The notes below the pieces were generated by a model. The model searched no databases, was not told the origin of the DNA, and saw only the letters and a list, made by a program, of their open reading frames with translations. From assembly GCF_030813715.1 (NCBI RefSeq), contig NZ_JAUSUZ010000001.1, positions 8,414,501-8,478,500 on the forward strand: a stretch of DNA of 64,000 nucleotides. Reading direction: 5' to 3'. The stretch comes from Catenuloplanes indicus. Lineage in GTDB: Bacteria > Actinomycetota > Actinomycetes > Mycobacteriales > Micromonosporaceae. Shown here piece by piece: positions 17,101 to 25,714 of this stretch; the first letter of the stretch is position 1, and every line of letters begins with the position of its first letter. A program made the position numbers and the translations under genes.

Positions 17101-17131
17101 GGGCTCCCGCAACGGGGGAAAACGGGAGCCC
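17101..17131. terminator. hairpin between convergent genes
   Basis: GGGCTCCCG (17101-17109) pairs with CGGGAGCCC (17123-17131). The 13-base loop contains GGGGGAAAA. It lies between the ends of the 16476-16946 gene and the minus-strand permease (ends 17242). The remaining bases of 16947-17241 show no further feature. Confidence 0.6.
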
Positions 17132-17241
17132 ACCGCGATCAGAGGACCGTCCACCAGGTAGGGATCGTCGTGAGGCGGGTGCGCCGCGCGACGGCCGCAC
17201 CGGGCTGGGGCCATGCCGATCCGGCCCGGCCGCCGGGTGAG

Positions 17242-18453
17242 TCAGCGGCGGAGGGCTTCGACCGGTTCGATGCGGGCCGCGCGCAGCGCCGGGTAGAGGC
17301 CGGCGAGCAGGCCGATCAGCGCACCGGCGGCGGGGGTGATCGCGACGGTCCACGGGGCGAGCACGGCGGTCCAGTCGCGGGCGAGCGCGGTCAGGACCAC
17401 CACGGCGACGCCGATGCTGCCGCCGACCAGGCCGCCGAGCAGACCGAGCGCGGTGGACTCGGCGAGGAACTGGCCGGCGATGTGGACCGGGCGGGCGCCG
17501 AGCGCGCGGCGCAGGCCGATCTCGCCGGTGCGTTCCAGGACCGCGACCAGCGTGGTGTTCGCGATGCCGACCGCGCCGATCACCAGGCAGACCGTGGCCA
17601 GCAGCAGGAACAGCGTGTCCAGGTCGGAGGAGATGCCGCCGCGCAGCGACTGCGGGTCGGGCGGGGCCAGCACGGTGAAGCGTTCCGGCGCGTCCGGGCG
17701 GAGCGCGACCGGGAGCTGGCCGGCGACCACGGCGGCGGCACCGGGCCGGGTCTCGACGATCATCTCGGCGCGCGGGTCGGTCGGCGGGCCGTAGGCCTTC
17801 ATCGCCGTACCGGCCGGGATGATCACGGACAGCAGCAGGTCGGCGCGGCGTTGCAGGTCGTCGATCACGCCGAGCACGGTGTACGGCACGTCGTCGACGA
17901 ACACGGCCGGGTGCCCGTCCAGCCGGGTGACGCCGAGCCGGGCCGCGGCGGCCGCGCCGAGCACCGCGACTCGTTCGCCGCGCCGGTCGTGGAACGCGTC
18001 GAACAGCCGCCCGAGCCGCAGCGCCGGGCGCATCGCGGTGAGCGCGGACGGTTCCGCGGCCACCAGGCCGAGGCCCTGACCGGCCCGGCCCGGCGTGCCG
18101 GGCACGGCCGCGATCGCCGGGGTGCGCAGCGGTACGGTCCAGTGCAGACCGGCCGCGCTGACCCCGGCGATCGCGGCCGCGCGCGCCGTCGCGTCGTCCG
18201 GGAACGAGAACGCGGTGTCCAGCGGGTCGGCGCCGCCGGCGTCCTTGACCGTCACCTCGGTCACGGCCAGCTCGGTGAACCGGCGGTCGATCTGCCCGCC
18301 GGCGGTCGCGGTCAGGCCGAGCACGGCCACGAACGCGGCTATGCCGAGCACGGTGCCGAGCGCGGTCAGCGTGGACCGGCCGGGCCGCTGCAGCATGCCG
18401 GCCAGCGCCTCGCCGAACAGGTCCGGCACCGCGAGCCGGGAGCGGTCAGTCAT
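17242..18453 (-). CDS. MacB/FtsX-type ABC transporter permease
   Basis: A 403-residue permease, last of five overlapping genes. Layout is MacB-like: TM1 near residues 30-55 (TLTALGTVLGIAAFVAVLGL), a large extracytoplasmic domain of about 200 residues, then three TM segments near 265-385 (LFLLLATVCLVIGAVGIANT, TALGLLGGLVGGSIGVAVVV, LIGLLAGLYPALRA). ATG 18453 lies within the overlap with the ATPase gene. The complex, with the membrane-fusion-like protein encoded upstream, should export a small molecule, peptide or lipoprotein. The cargo is unknown, although two lipoproteins encoded in the same operon could be substrates or partners. Confidence 0.88.
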   Translation of the reverse strand: MTDRSRLAVPDLFGEALAGMLQRPGRSTLTALGTVLGIAAFVAVLGLTATAGGQIDRRFTELAVTEVTVKDAGGADPLDTAFSFPDDATARAAAIAGVSAAGLHWTVPLRTPAIAAVPGTPGRAGQGLGLVAAEPSALTAMRPALRLGRLFDAFHDRRGERVAVLGAAAAARLGVTRLDGHPAVFVDDVPYTVLGVIDDLQRRADLLLSVIIPAGTAMKAYGPPTDPRAEMIVETRPGAAAVVAGQLPVALRPDAPERFTVLAPPDPQSLRGGISSDLDTLFLLLATVCLVIGAVGIANTTLVAVLERTGEIGLRRALGARPVHIAGQFLAESTALGLLGGLVGGSIGVAVVVLTALARDWTAVLAPWTVAITPAAGALIGLLAGLYPALRAARIEPVEALRR

Positions 18454-19120
18454 CGCTCAGCACCCCGTCGCGGATCGTCACGGTCCGGGCGCCGCGTGCG
18501 GCCACGGCCGGATCATGGGTGATCACCACCAGCGTGATCCCGGCGGCGTGCAGCGCGTCCAGCAGGTCGAGCACGGTGCCGGCGGTCGCGGAGTCCAGGT
18601 TGCCGGTCGGCTCGTCGCACAGCAGCAGGCTCGGCTCGTGCACCAGTGCGCGGGCGATCGCCACCCGCTGCCGTTCACCGCCGGAGAGCGTGATCGGCAG
18701 CGCGTCCCGCCGGTGGGCGAGCCCGACCCGGTCGAGCGCGTCCCGGGCCGCCGCCAGCCGGCGCCGCCGGGGCACGGCCGCGTAGAGCTGGGCCAGCGCC
18801 ACGTTCTCGGTCGCGGTCCGGTACGGCAGCAGGTGGAACGACTGGAACACGAACCCGATCCGCCGCCCGCGCAGCGCGGTGCGGGCCGACTCACGCAGCG
18901 CGCCGACGTCGATGCCGTCCAGTTCGTAGCCGCCCTCGGTCGGCCGGTCCAGCAGCCCGGCCACGTTGAGCAGCGACGACTTGCCGGAGCCGGACGGGCC
19001 GACCACGGTCAGGTACTCGCCGGGCGCGACGGTCAGGTCTGCCGGGTGCAGCGCGGTCACCGGCGGCGGGCCCGGATAGGTGAGGCCGACGCCGCGGAAC
19101 CGGATCACCGGCGCGGTCAC
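18446..19120 (-). CDS. ABC transporter ATP-binding protein (MacB/LolD class)
   Basis: A 224-residue ABC ATPase. The Walker A is GPSGSGKSS, the Q-loop is FVFQSFHLLPYRTATENV, the signature LSGGERQRVAIARAL, and Walker B LLLCDEPTGNLD with catalytic Glu; the switch His is in ITHD. The TGNLD ending is typical of the MacB/LolD subclass that works with FtsX-like permeases. It begins at GTG 19120, overlapping the upstream gene by GTGA, and overlaps the permease start, so the three are tightly coupled. It powers the transporter at the inner face of the membrane. Confidence 0.92.
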   Translation of the reverse strand: MTAPVIRFRGVGLTYPGPPPVTALHPADLTVAPGEYLTVVGPSGSGKSSLLNVAGLLDRPTEGGYELDGIDVGALRESARTALRGRRIGFVFQSFHLLPYRTATENVALAQLYAAVPRRRRLAAARDALDRVGLAHRRDALPITLSGGERQRVAIARALVHEPSLLLCDEPTGNLDSATAGTVLDLLDALHAAGITLVVITHDPAVAARGARTVTIRDGVLSDD

Positions 19121-20487
19121 GGCGCGGACACCACGACCCGGTCGCCCGCGGCCAGCTCGCCGCCGGCCGGGGACACGGCTACGAACCCGTCGCCGGACGC
19201 GCCGGCCCGCACCTCGACCCGGGTGACCGTGCCGGCCGCGTCCACCGTGGAGACCGTGGTGCGCCCGTCCGCACCGGCGGACACCGCGGACAACGGCACG
19301 ACCAGCACCTCCCCGTCGGTCTGCGCAGCCGTGATCGTCACCCGCACGTCCTGCCCGGCCCACTGCGCGGGCAGCGGCTTGCGCGGCGTGATCAGCACCG
19401 GGTGGTACGGCCCGCCGCCCTGGTCGCCCGCGCCGCCCGCCTCGCCACCGGCCGGCGGCGGATCGGTGGTGAGCTCGCCGACGCTGGTCACGGTCGCGTC
19501 CGCGTTTTGGCCGAGCGAGTCCGCGCGCAGCGCCGCGGCCTGGTCGGCGCGGATCAGGCCGGCCTGCTCGGGCCGCAGGCGCACGCCGACGCGCAGCGCG
19601 CCGGACGACAGCACGAGCAGCGGCGCCTCGACCGGGTCGCCGACGCGCGCGGTGAACGTGGCGACGCGGGCGGGCAGCTCGGGCACGAACGCGACCTCGT
19701 CCAGCGGCACCATCGGGCCGGTGGTGGCGATCAGGTCGGCCTCGGCGGCCTCGGCGTCCGCGAGCCGGCCCTCCAGCCGGGCGAGTTGCTCGCTCAGCGG
19801 TGCCTCGCCGGTCGCGGCCGGCGGGCCGTCCTTGATCCGGCGGCGCATCGCGGCCACCTCGGCGCGCGCGGCGTCGACCGCGGCGGCGGCCTCGGCGAGC
19901 GCGGGCCGGTCGGTGCGCCCGCCCGGCCCCCCGGTGTCCGGCACGTCGTACCCGGCCTGCTGGTAGAGCCGGCGGACCGCGTCCTCGGTGGCGTCGCCGA
20001 ACGTGCCCTCCGCGTCACCGCCCCGGTAGTGCCGCAGGTCGCGGAGCGCCCTCTGTAGCTGCGTGACGTCCGCCCCGGTGTCGCCGGGCTTGAGGTCACG
20101 GTACGCCGGGACCGCGCCCTTCAGCACGATCAGCGGCCGGCCGGAGACGGCCAGCAGCACCTGCCCGGCGGTGACCTCGGCACCGGCCTTGACCCGCGCG
20201 GCGGTGAGCACGAGCGTGCCCGCACCCTCGGCCGCGGTCGGCGTGATCTCCAGCCGGGCGCTCGCCTCGACCGTGCCGCGCGCCACCACGGTGCTGGTCA
20301 GCACGCGTTTCTCGACCACCGCGGTGAGCTGCGTCCCCGGCGGCGGTGAACTGTCCGCCAGCAGCTGCTGCGGCGACTTGACCAGCGTCGACGCGAGCAG
20401 CCCGGTGGTGGACAGCACCGCGCAGGCGGCGGCGAGCACCAGCGTGATCCGCCGCCGCCGGACGATCGGCGTCGGCTCGTCGCTCAT
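19117..20487 (-). CDS. membrane-fusion (MacA/HlyD-like) protein with PG-binding domain
   Basis: A 456-residue periplasm-facing adaptor. One N-terminal TM helix (TLVLAAACAVLSTTGLLAST) anchors it. A lipoyl/barrel-sandwich region follows (LEITPTAAEGAGTLVLTAAR), then a peptidoglycan-binding_1 domain near residues 135-175 (LKPGDTGADVTQLQRALRDL), a coiled-coil hairpin rich in Ala/Arg/Glu (about 195-245), and a second beta domain. This is the usual MacA-like adaptor of Gram-positive actinobacteria. It starts at ATG 20487, overlapping the small lipoprotein stop by ATGA. It would link the MacB-type pump to cargo or cell wall. Confidence 0.85.
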   Translation of the reverse strand: MSDEPTPIVRRRRITLVLAAACAVLSTTGLLASTLVKSPQQLLADSSPPPGTQLTAVVEKRVLTSTVVARGTVEASARLEITPTAAEGAGTLVLTAARVKAGAEVTAGQVLLAVSGRPLIVLKGAVPAYRDLKPGDTGADVTQLQRALRDLRHYRGGDAEGTFGDATEDAVRRLYQQAGYDVPDTGGPGGRTDRPALAEAAAAVDAARAEVAAMRRRIKDGPPAATGEAPLSEQLARLEGRLADAEAAEADLIATTGPMVPLDEVAFVPELPARVATFTARVGDPVEAPLLVLSSGALRVGVRLRPEQAGLIRADQAAALRADSLGQNADATVTSVGELTTDPPPAGGEAGGAGDQGGGPYHPVLITPRKPLPAQWAGQDVRVTITAAQTDGEVLVVPLSAVSAGADGRTTVSTVDAAGTVTRVEVRAGASGDGFVAVSPAGGELAAGDRVVVSAP

Positions 20488-20639
20488 GTGGCCGCGGGGG
20501 TCGGTGTCGACACCGCCGGCGGGTTTCGCTGGATCTCCTCCGGGCTGGTGTCGCCGCTCGACGGGCAGCCGGCCAGCAGCAGTGCGGCCAGCGCCGCGAA
20601 CGGCAGGATCATCAGGGTACGGTTTCGGCGCGTGATCAC
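20484..20639 (-). CDS. small lipoprotein (51 aa)
   Basis: A 51-residue protein in an overlapping chain: its start GTG 20639 overlaps the upstream lipoprotein stop (GTGA) and its stop overlaps the next start (ATGA). It has a basic N-terminus (ITRRNRTLM), hydrophobic core ILPFAALAALLLAG and lipobox LLAGC, followed by a Ser/Thr/Pro-rich tail of about 28 residues. It is therefore a lipid-anchored peptide outside the membrane. The role is unknown; membership in the exporter operon suggests a partner or regulatory peptide of the pump. Confidence 0.75.
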   Translation of the reverse strand: MITRRNRTLMILPFAALAALLLAGCPSSGDTSPEEIQRNPPAVSTPTPAAT

Positions 20640-21514
20640 TGTCCGGATACCACCTTCGCAGCGTTTCTGAGCAGGGTGTCGTAGTGCTTCCGCAGCTCGC
20701 TGAGCTGCTGTGCGTTGTCCTCGATGGTGCGGCGCTGATAGGCCGACTCGACCGCGAACCAGGTACCGACCACGTTCGCCTCCTGTTTGCAGGCGACGTC
20801 GGCCTTCGCGGTCTCCAGCTCGGCCGCGCTCACCGTCTCGCTCTGCCAGCGCGCGTCGTCGCCGGCGTCCATCGGCACGCCGTAGTGGAAGCCGCGGTCG
20901 CGCATGCAGGCGCTCCACCGGCCGAACGCGGCCTGCACCCGGGAATCCCGCTCGGCACGATCGTGGTCCGCGTTCGCCATCTGCTCCGGGTTGATCATCG
21001 GAGCCTCCGGTCCGCCCTGGCTCAGCCGGCGCATCGCCTCACCGGCGCAACCACCCGCCGGCACGGCCTGCCCGGCGATCTGGGTCTCGCCCTTGCCGGC
21101 CCAGAGCGCGGCTTCCTCCGGCGTCGGCTCCCGCTCCTGCCGGGCCTGCCACTCACCGTCCGGCCGGGGTGCCGGGTGGTAGCCGTAGGCGGTGGCATGG
21201 TCCGGGTCGAACAGCCCGTAACGGCGGGCGTGGATGACGGTCCCGTCCGGCGGGACACCTTCGATCACCGGCCAGTCCAGGCCGAAGCGCTGCATGCACT
21301 GCCGGCCCAGCATGTTGATCGCCCGGTCCGGCACCTGCCAGGACGTGACGAACACCAGGTACGGATCGAGCGGCAGCACCAGCTCGCTCGCGTGGCGAAC
21401 GGCCGGGATGGACGCCACCGCCGGCTCACCCCGGTCGTCGGCCGCCCGCCCCTCGCACCCGAGCGATGCCAGCGCGGCCACCCCGGCGAGGACCAGCCCG
21501 ATGGTACGGCGCAT
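20636..21514 (-). CDS. lipoprotein, first gene of exporter operon
   Basis: A 292-residue lipoprotein. The signal is RRTIGLVLAGVAALASLGC, with Cys in the lipobox. The mature part is polar and contains several Cys (GRQCMQRFGLDWP, AGGCAGEAMRR, SACMRDRGFHYG, DVACKQEANV), which may pair in the cell wall space. Sequences resembling CMRxxGF-Y-G recur in secreted actinobacterial proteins of unknown role. It starts at ATG 21514 with AAGGAGGA upstream, a strong ribosome site, as befits the first gene. It sits directly ahead of the small lipoprotein, adaptor and ABC genes, so it may be cargo or a binding subunit. Confidence 0.8.
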   Translation of the reverse strand: MRRTIGLVLAGVAALASLGCEGRAADDRGEPAVASIPAVRHASELVLPLDPYLVFVTSWQVPDRAINMLGRQCMQRFGLDWPVIEGVPPDGTVIHARRYGLFDPDHATAYGYHPAPRPDGEWQARQEREPTPEEAALWAGKGETQIAGQAVPAGGCAGEAMRRLSQGGPEAPMINPEQMANADHDRAERDSRVQAAFGRWSACMRDRGFHYGVPMDAGDDARWQSETVSAAELETAKADVACKQEANVVGTWFAVESAYQRRTIEDNAQQLSELRKHYDTLLRNAAKVVSGQ

Positions 21515-21583
21515 GGGAATCCTCCTTCCCCAGGTGCCGGCCGGGCGACCCGCGCCGCCCGGCCGGACTCGGTGCTGCGGTGA

Positions 21584-22012
21584 TCAGCAGGACGTGGCGC
21601 TGGAGTGCGAGCTCAGCCGGTCGTTGGCCCAGCCGAGCGTGGTGTAGGCGTAACCGACACTGCCGCTGGACTGCCCGTACGGCAGGTGGGTCACGGACGC
21701 GCCGCCGCACCACGAGTGCTCGTAGGCGTAGATGCGCACGGTCCGGCCGTTCGCCGTGGAGCTGGCCTGGTCGCCGACGTGGACGTTGCTGTTGACGAAG
21801 TACAGCGGGCCGTAGTTGCCCTCCTGGCTGAGGGCCCGGTCGTAGATGCGACCGCTGAAGCCGCTGTCCTGCCACACGGCGAACTCGCCGGTGTGCCAGA
21901 CACCGTCCCGGTCCGCCAGGGCGGGCGCGGCGAGGCCGGCCGTGACCATGGCGGCGCCGAACGCCACGATGCCCGCGCGTTTCACCGCGCGTACGATGGA
22001 CTTGGTTTCCAC
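21584..22012 (-). CDS. secreted small beta-rich protein (I36/beta-gamma-crystallin-like)
   Basis: A 142-residue exported protein. A signal peptide covers about residues 1-34 (basic start, core AGIVAFGAAMVTAGLAAPAL, cleavage near ALA-DRDG). The mature part is about 108 residues of beta strands with GEFAVWQDSGFSGRIYDRAL, similar in style to the peptidase-inhibitor I36/beta-gamma-crystallin-like secreted proteins of Streptomyces, and two Cys (WCGG and the last residue). Assignment is tentative. The start is GTG 22012 with AGGAGG 4 bases upstream. The long upstream gap (22013-22403) contains a 7-bp inverted repeat at 22265-22287. Confidence 0.72.
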   Translation of the reverse strand: METKSIVRAVKRAGIVAFGAAMVTAGLAAPALADRDGVWHTGEFAVWQDSGFSGRIYDRALSQEGNYGPLYFVNSNVHVGDQASSTANGRTVRIYAYEHSWCGGASVTHLPYGQSSGSVGYAYTTLGWANDRLSSHSSATSC

Positions 22013-22264
22013 AGATCCTCCTAGAGATCGGGAACCTGCGGCTGCGGTGCTGAACCCACCGCAGCCGCGCCTGATAACGGGATGCGGGGATCACGTAATC
22101 CCCCCGTGTTGCGTCTCTGACCGTACCATTGGTCGATGTTTTCGAGGGCCCGTCCAGTGTCGTCAAAGCGTCAACCCTATTTGTGATCGACAATCTTTGA
22201 ACGGCTCTGACCTGGATTGATGTGCATCCATGGTGGATATGCGCGAGTTGCTGACACTATTGGG

Positions 22265-22287
22265 TGAACAAACTTATTAATTGTTCA
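22265..22287. promoter_or_regulatory. AT-rich inverted repeat in a long intergenic stretch
   Basis: TGAACAA (22265-22271) and TTGTTCA (22281-22287) are perfect inverted repeats separated by the 9 bases ACTTATTAA. They lie in an unusually AT-rich part of the 390-base gap 22013-22403. The only gene read away from here is the minus-strand secreted protein starting at 22012, so this may be its operator. Nothing else in the gap could be identified. Confidence 0.45.
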
Positions 22288-22600
22288 GATGCAATGGTTG
22301 GGTAGGCGGGCCAGTGCTTTTTCCGGAAAGCTGACGGATATGTCCGGCAGGGCGACCGGGGTGGCAATGTTGATCGATCACAAAGGGAGCCCGCCCGCGG
22401 TCCTTACGGATGATCGAGAAGCCGGGCGGTGATCAGGTCGTCCGGTGAGCCGTGCGGCGCGTGGCCGATGGCGTACGCCGCGGCGGCGTCGTAGTGGCGG
22501 ACGAGCGCCGGTGGCGGCTGCGGCCCGGCCGCGACCAGCGACCGCAGCAGCGCACGGGCCGTCCGGGTGTGGACGGCGAGATCCCGCTCCGCCACGACGT

Positions 22601-22620
22601 GCACGGACGTGCACGGACGT
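22601..22620. repeat. 10-bp tandem duplication inside a gene
   Basis: GCACGGACGT occurs twice back to back. Deleting one copy joins two coding frames into one. Confidence 0.9.
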
Positions 22621-22890
22621 GCCGGTCGGCAGGTGCCACAGCGTGAACGCGGTGGTGCGGGTACGGGTGCAGTGGAGATCGACCCGGATCTCGTGGTCCG
22701 CCGGCGGACCGTGCTCGCCGTCGGCCAGCGGCAGGACCTCGACCACGGCGGCGGCACCGGTGTGGCGGCGGTGGAGGCCGGTCTCACGGCGCAGGGTGCC
22801 GTAGGTGTACGGCGTCGTGATGACGCTGATCCGGCCGTGCCGGCCCGGCACCGGCGCGTCGGTCCGGGGCGCGTCGTGGCAGCGGCGGAC

Positions 22891-22900
22891 CAGGTCAGGT
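22891..22900. repeat. 5-bp tandem duplication inside a gene
   Basis: CAGGT occurs twice back to back. Deleting one copy joins the N-terminal frame to the central frame of the decayed gene. Confidence 0.85.
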
Positions 22901-23331
22901 ACATCGTGGTCAGCACGTCCGCCCAGGTCTCGTCGTCGGCGTGGACGCGCAGGACGGCCGCGCGGTGGTCGAGCGGGCCGGTGAGGTGGGCGTGGGCACG
23001 GGCGACGCGGACCGCGGCGGCGAGGGTTTCCACTTCCGCGGCGAGATCGCCGAAGATGGTTCCGCCGGGCTCCTCGAGGGACAGCGCGGCGAGCTGGAGC
23101 GCGTCGGTCACGCGGCGGCGTGCGTCGGTGGCCGCGTCAAGCGCGGCGGTGAGCGTGACCAATCGGGCCGTGACGCGACGGGCGTGGGCCGGATCGCTTC
23201 AGAACGCGGGCGTGCAGGCCTGCTGCAGCAACGTCTCCCGCACGTGGCGGAGGTGCGCGAGGCCGGGTGCGGCCGCGCGCAGCGTCGTGTCGAGCGCGAT
23301 CAGGTCGTCCACGGCGAGCGCGTCTACCGGC

Positions 23332-24837
23332 TCAGGTGGGTGGCTGGATCCAGTCGAAGGTGTGCGCGACCGCGCGCTGCCAGTTGGCGTACTCGGTGGT
23401 GCGCAGCGCCGGGTCCATGTCGGGGAGCCACTGGCCGGCGCGGTGCCACAGGTCGCGGAGCGCGGCGAGGTCGGGCCAGTAACCGACCGCGAGGCCGGCG
23501 GCGTAGGCGGCGCCGAGCGAGACGGTCTCCGCGACCATCGGGCGGACCACCGGCACGTCCAGCACGTCCGCGACGAACTGCATCAGCAGGTTGTCGGCGG
23601 TCATGCCGCCGTCGACCTTGAGCGTGCTGAGCGCCAGGCCGGAGTCGGCGTTCATCGCGTCGACCACCTCACGGGTCTGCCAGCCGGTCGCCTCCAGCAC
23701 CGCGCGGGCCAGGTGGCCCTTGGTGATGTAGCTGGTCAGGCCCACGATGACGCCGCGCGCGGAGCTGCGCCAGTGCGGCGCGTAGAGGCCGGAGAACGCG
23801 GGCACGATGTAGCAGCCGCCGTTGTCGCGCACGGTCCGGGCCAGCGTCTCGATCTCCGGCGCGGTGGTGATCAGGCCGAGCTGGTCGCGGAACCACTGCA
23901 CCAGCGAGCCGGTGACCGCGATCGAGCCCTCCAGCGCGTACGCGGGTGGCGCACCGTCGATCTGGTAGGCGACCGTGCTGAGCAACCCGTGCGTGGACGC
24001 GACCGGTTCCAGGCCGGTGTGCAGCAGCAGGAAGCTGCCGGTGCCGTAGGTGCACTTCGCCTCGCCGGGCGTGAAGCAGGTCTGGCCGAACAGCGCGGCC
24101 TGCTGGTCGCCGAGCGCGGCCGCGATCGGCACCCCGGCGAACACCTCGGTGGCGGTGCCGAGCACTCCGGCCGACGGCCGGATCTCCGGCAGCATGCGGC
24201 GCGGGATGCCGAAGAAGGACAGCAGCTCGTCGTCCCAGGACAACGAGCGAAGATCCATCAGGAGGGTACGGGACGCGTTCGTCACGTCCGTGCAGAAGAC
24301 GGCGCCGCCGGTCAGGTTCCAGATCAGCCAGGTCTCCATGGTGCCGAACAGCACGTCGCCGTTGACCGCGCGCTCCCGCAGGCCCGGCGTGTGGTCGAGC
24401 AGCCAGCGGATCCGCGGCGCGGAGAAGTAGGTGGCCAGCGGCAGCCCGCTGCGTTTCGGCACGCTCTCCGCGCCCGGCGTCGCGGCGAGCGCGTTGACCA
24501 GCTCGTCCGTACGGGTGTCCTGCCAGACGATCGCGCGCGCGACCGGGCGGCCGGTGTGCCGGTCCCAGAGCACCGTGGTCTCGCGCTGGTTCGTGATGCC
24601 GAGCGCGGCGACCTGGTCCAGCGTGATCCCGGCGGAGGCGAGCGCGGACGCGGCCGTCCGCCGCACGTGCTGCCAGATCTCCATCGCGTCGTGCTCGACC
24701 CAGCCGGGGCGCGGGTAGTGCTGGTGGTGTTCCTGCTGGGCGACCGCGTGCAGCCGGCCGCGGCGGTCGAAGACGATGCAGCGGGTGGAGGTGGTGCCCT
24801 GGTCGATCGCGACCACATAGCGCTCGGACGTTCTCAT
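23332..24837 (-). CDS. glpK: glycerol kinase (paralogue 1)
   Basis: A 501-residue FGGY-family kinase. The N-terminal phosphate loop is [26 protein letters not shown] follows, and the second ATP-binding motif is [29 protein letters not shown] and [19 protein letters not shown] are the classic family signatures. It phosphorylates glycerol to glycerol 3-phosphate in the cytoplasm. Its start ATG 24837 overlaps the IclR stop (ATGA), so regulator and kinase are coupled. A second full glpK lies in the divergent operon at 26597. All active-site motifs look intact in both. Confidence 0.93.
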   Translation of the reverse strand: MRTSERYVVAIDQGTTSTRCIVFDRRGRLHAVAQQEHHQHYPRPGWVEHDAMEIWQHVRRTAASALASAGITLDQVAALGITNQRETTVLWDRHTGRPVARAIVWQDTRTDELVNALAATPGAESVPKRSGLPLATYFSAPRIRWLLDHTPGLRERAVNGDVLFGTMETWLIWNLTGGAVFCTDVTNASRTLLMDLRSLSWDDELLSFFGIPRRMLPEIRPSAGVLGTATEVFAGVPIAAALGDQQAALFGQTCFTPGEAKCTYGTGSFLLLHTGLEPVASTHGLLSTVAYQIDGAPPAYALEGSIAVTGSLVQWFRDQLGLITTAPEIETLARTVRDNGGCYIVPAFSGLYAPHWRSSARGVIVGLTSYITKGHLARAVLEATGWQTREVVDAMNADSGLALSTLKVDGGMTADNLLMQFVADVLDVPVVRPMVAETVSLGAAYAAGLAVGYWPDLAALRDLWHRAGQWLPDMDPALRTTEYANWQRAVAHTFDWIQPPT

Positions 24838-25586
24838 CGCGACCCCAGGTCCCGGGACACGGCACGGGCCGCGTCCCGTACGTAGCCGATGAGCCGGGCG
24901 TCGGGCCGCAGCGACGCGGAGCACAGCCGGTCGACGGCGCCGGAGATGCCGATCGCGCCGACGACCAGACCGCCGTGCGCCCGGATCGGCGCGGCCAGCG
25001 AGGCCTCGCCGGGCGCGAGCTCACCGGCCTCGGCGGCGAACCCGGAGTCGCGCACCGTGACCAGCTCGCGGGCGAGGTCGCGGCGGTCGGTGAGCGTACG
25101 CCGGGTGAACGGCTCCAGGGTGCGCAAAGAAGCAAAAGCCGTCGAGTCGTACGCCAGCAGCACCTTTCCCAGCGCAGTGGCATGCAGCGGCAGCAACGAC
25201 CCCACATCGAGCGTCTGGAGCGAGTCGTCCGGGCGGAACACGTGGTGCACGACCAGCACCCGCCCGTCCAGGACGGTGCCGATCCGGACCGCCTCGCCGC
25301 TGCGCGCGGCCAGCGGGTCCGCCCAGTTGATCGAGCGGGAGCGCAGCTCGTTGACGTCCAGGTAGGACGTGCCGAGGTGCAGCAGCGCGGCGCCGAGCCG
25401 GTATTTCCCGGTCTCGTCCTGCTCGACGAAGCCGACCCGCTGGAGCGTGCGGATGATCCCGTGGGTGGTGCTCTTGGCCAGGTCCAGCGACCGGGCGATC
25501 TCCACGATGCCGAGGCGGCCGTGGCTGTGCGCGAGCAGGCGCAGCATCGCGGCCGCCCGCTCGATCGACTGCACCGGACCTGGCAT
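24834..25586 (-). CDS. IclR-family transcriptional regulator (glycerol regulon)
   Basis: A 250-residue IclR protein. The winged helix spans about residues 6-65 ([19 protein letters not shown], then [19 protein letters not shown]). The effector domain follows with [32 protein letters not shown] and [12 protein letters not shown]. It likely represses the glycerol genes; glycerol or glycerol 3-phosphate is the probable signal. I chose ATG 25586, where family homology begins and CAGTCT lies 6 bases upstream (leaderless); ATG 25601 is an alternative. It overlaps glpK1 by ATGA. A perfect palindrome lies at 25625-25637 in the divergent gap to glpF. Confidence 0.9.
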   Translation of the reverse strand: MPGPVQSIERAAAMLRLLAHSHGRLGIVEIARSLDLAKSTTHGIIRTLQRVGFVEQDETGKYRLGAALLHLGTSYLDVNELRSRSINWADPLAARSGEAVRIGTVLDGRVLVVHHVFRPDDSLQTLDVGSLLPLHATALGKVLLAYDSTAFASLRTLEPFTRRTLTDRRDLARELVTVRDSGFAAEAGELAPGEASLAAPIRAHGGLVVGAIGISGAVDRLCSASLRPDARLIGYVRDAARAVSRDLGSR

Positions 25587-25624
25587 GCACCCAGACTGCA
25601 TCGAAATCCGCCGTTCGACAATGC

Positions 25625-25637
25625 CGAACCGGGTTCG
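25625..25637. promoter_or_regulatory. perfect 13-bp palindrome, candidate IclR operator
   Basis: CGAACC-G-GGTTCG is a perfect palindrome centred at 25631, next to the likely -35 of glpF (25638) and just upstream of the regulator. A further GTTCG at 25613-25617 lies 7 bases from the left half, giving GTTCG, CGAAC and GTTCG in series. This is the expected position for control of both divergent transcripts. Confidence 0.6.
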
Positions 25638-25667
25638 TTGACGATCAATGTTGACCGTCCATAGCGT
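25638..25667 (+). promoter_or_regulatory. probable glpF promoter
   Basis: TTGACG (25638-25643) and TAGCGT (25662-25667) are separated by 18 bases, about 48 bases before the glpF start. The -35 abuts the palindrome at 25625-25637. Confidence 0.5.
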
Positions 25668-25714
25668 CAGGGCTGGTAACGACAGTGCAATCACTCCGTA
25701 ACCATGGAGGCAAG

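Larger units (their letters stand above)
22404..23312 (-). pseudogene. decayed gene: nonsense codon plus two compensating tandem duplications
   Basis: Codon-level reading shows one ancestral gene of about 295 residues reading leftward from GTG 23312. The first 37 residues (DDLIALDTTLRAAAPG and on to ACTPAF) end at TGA 23201-23199, where the same frame simply continues with coding-quality sequence. A 5-bp duplication (CAGGT twice, 22891-22900) then shifts the frame, and a 10-bp duplication (GCACGGACGT twice, 22601-22620) shifts it back, together 15 bp. Removing one copy of each restores VLTTMYLVRRCHDAP and HLPTGTSVHVVAERD. As it stands, the segment between is out of frame. The family was not recognised; the long helical N-terminus suggests a replication- or plasmid-type hypothetical, but this is a guess. 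Confidence 0.65.

Noticed and set aside
22378-22851. Separate gene in the second frame of the decayed locus
   Set aside because: It is the central segment of one ancestral gene, displaced between two short tandem duplications; it has no start signal of its own.
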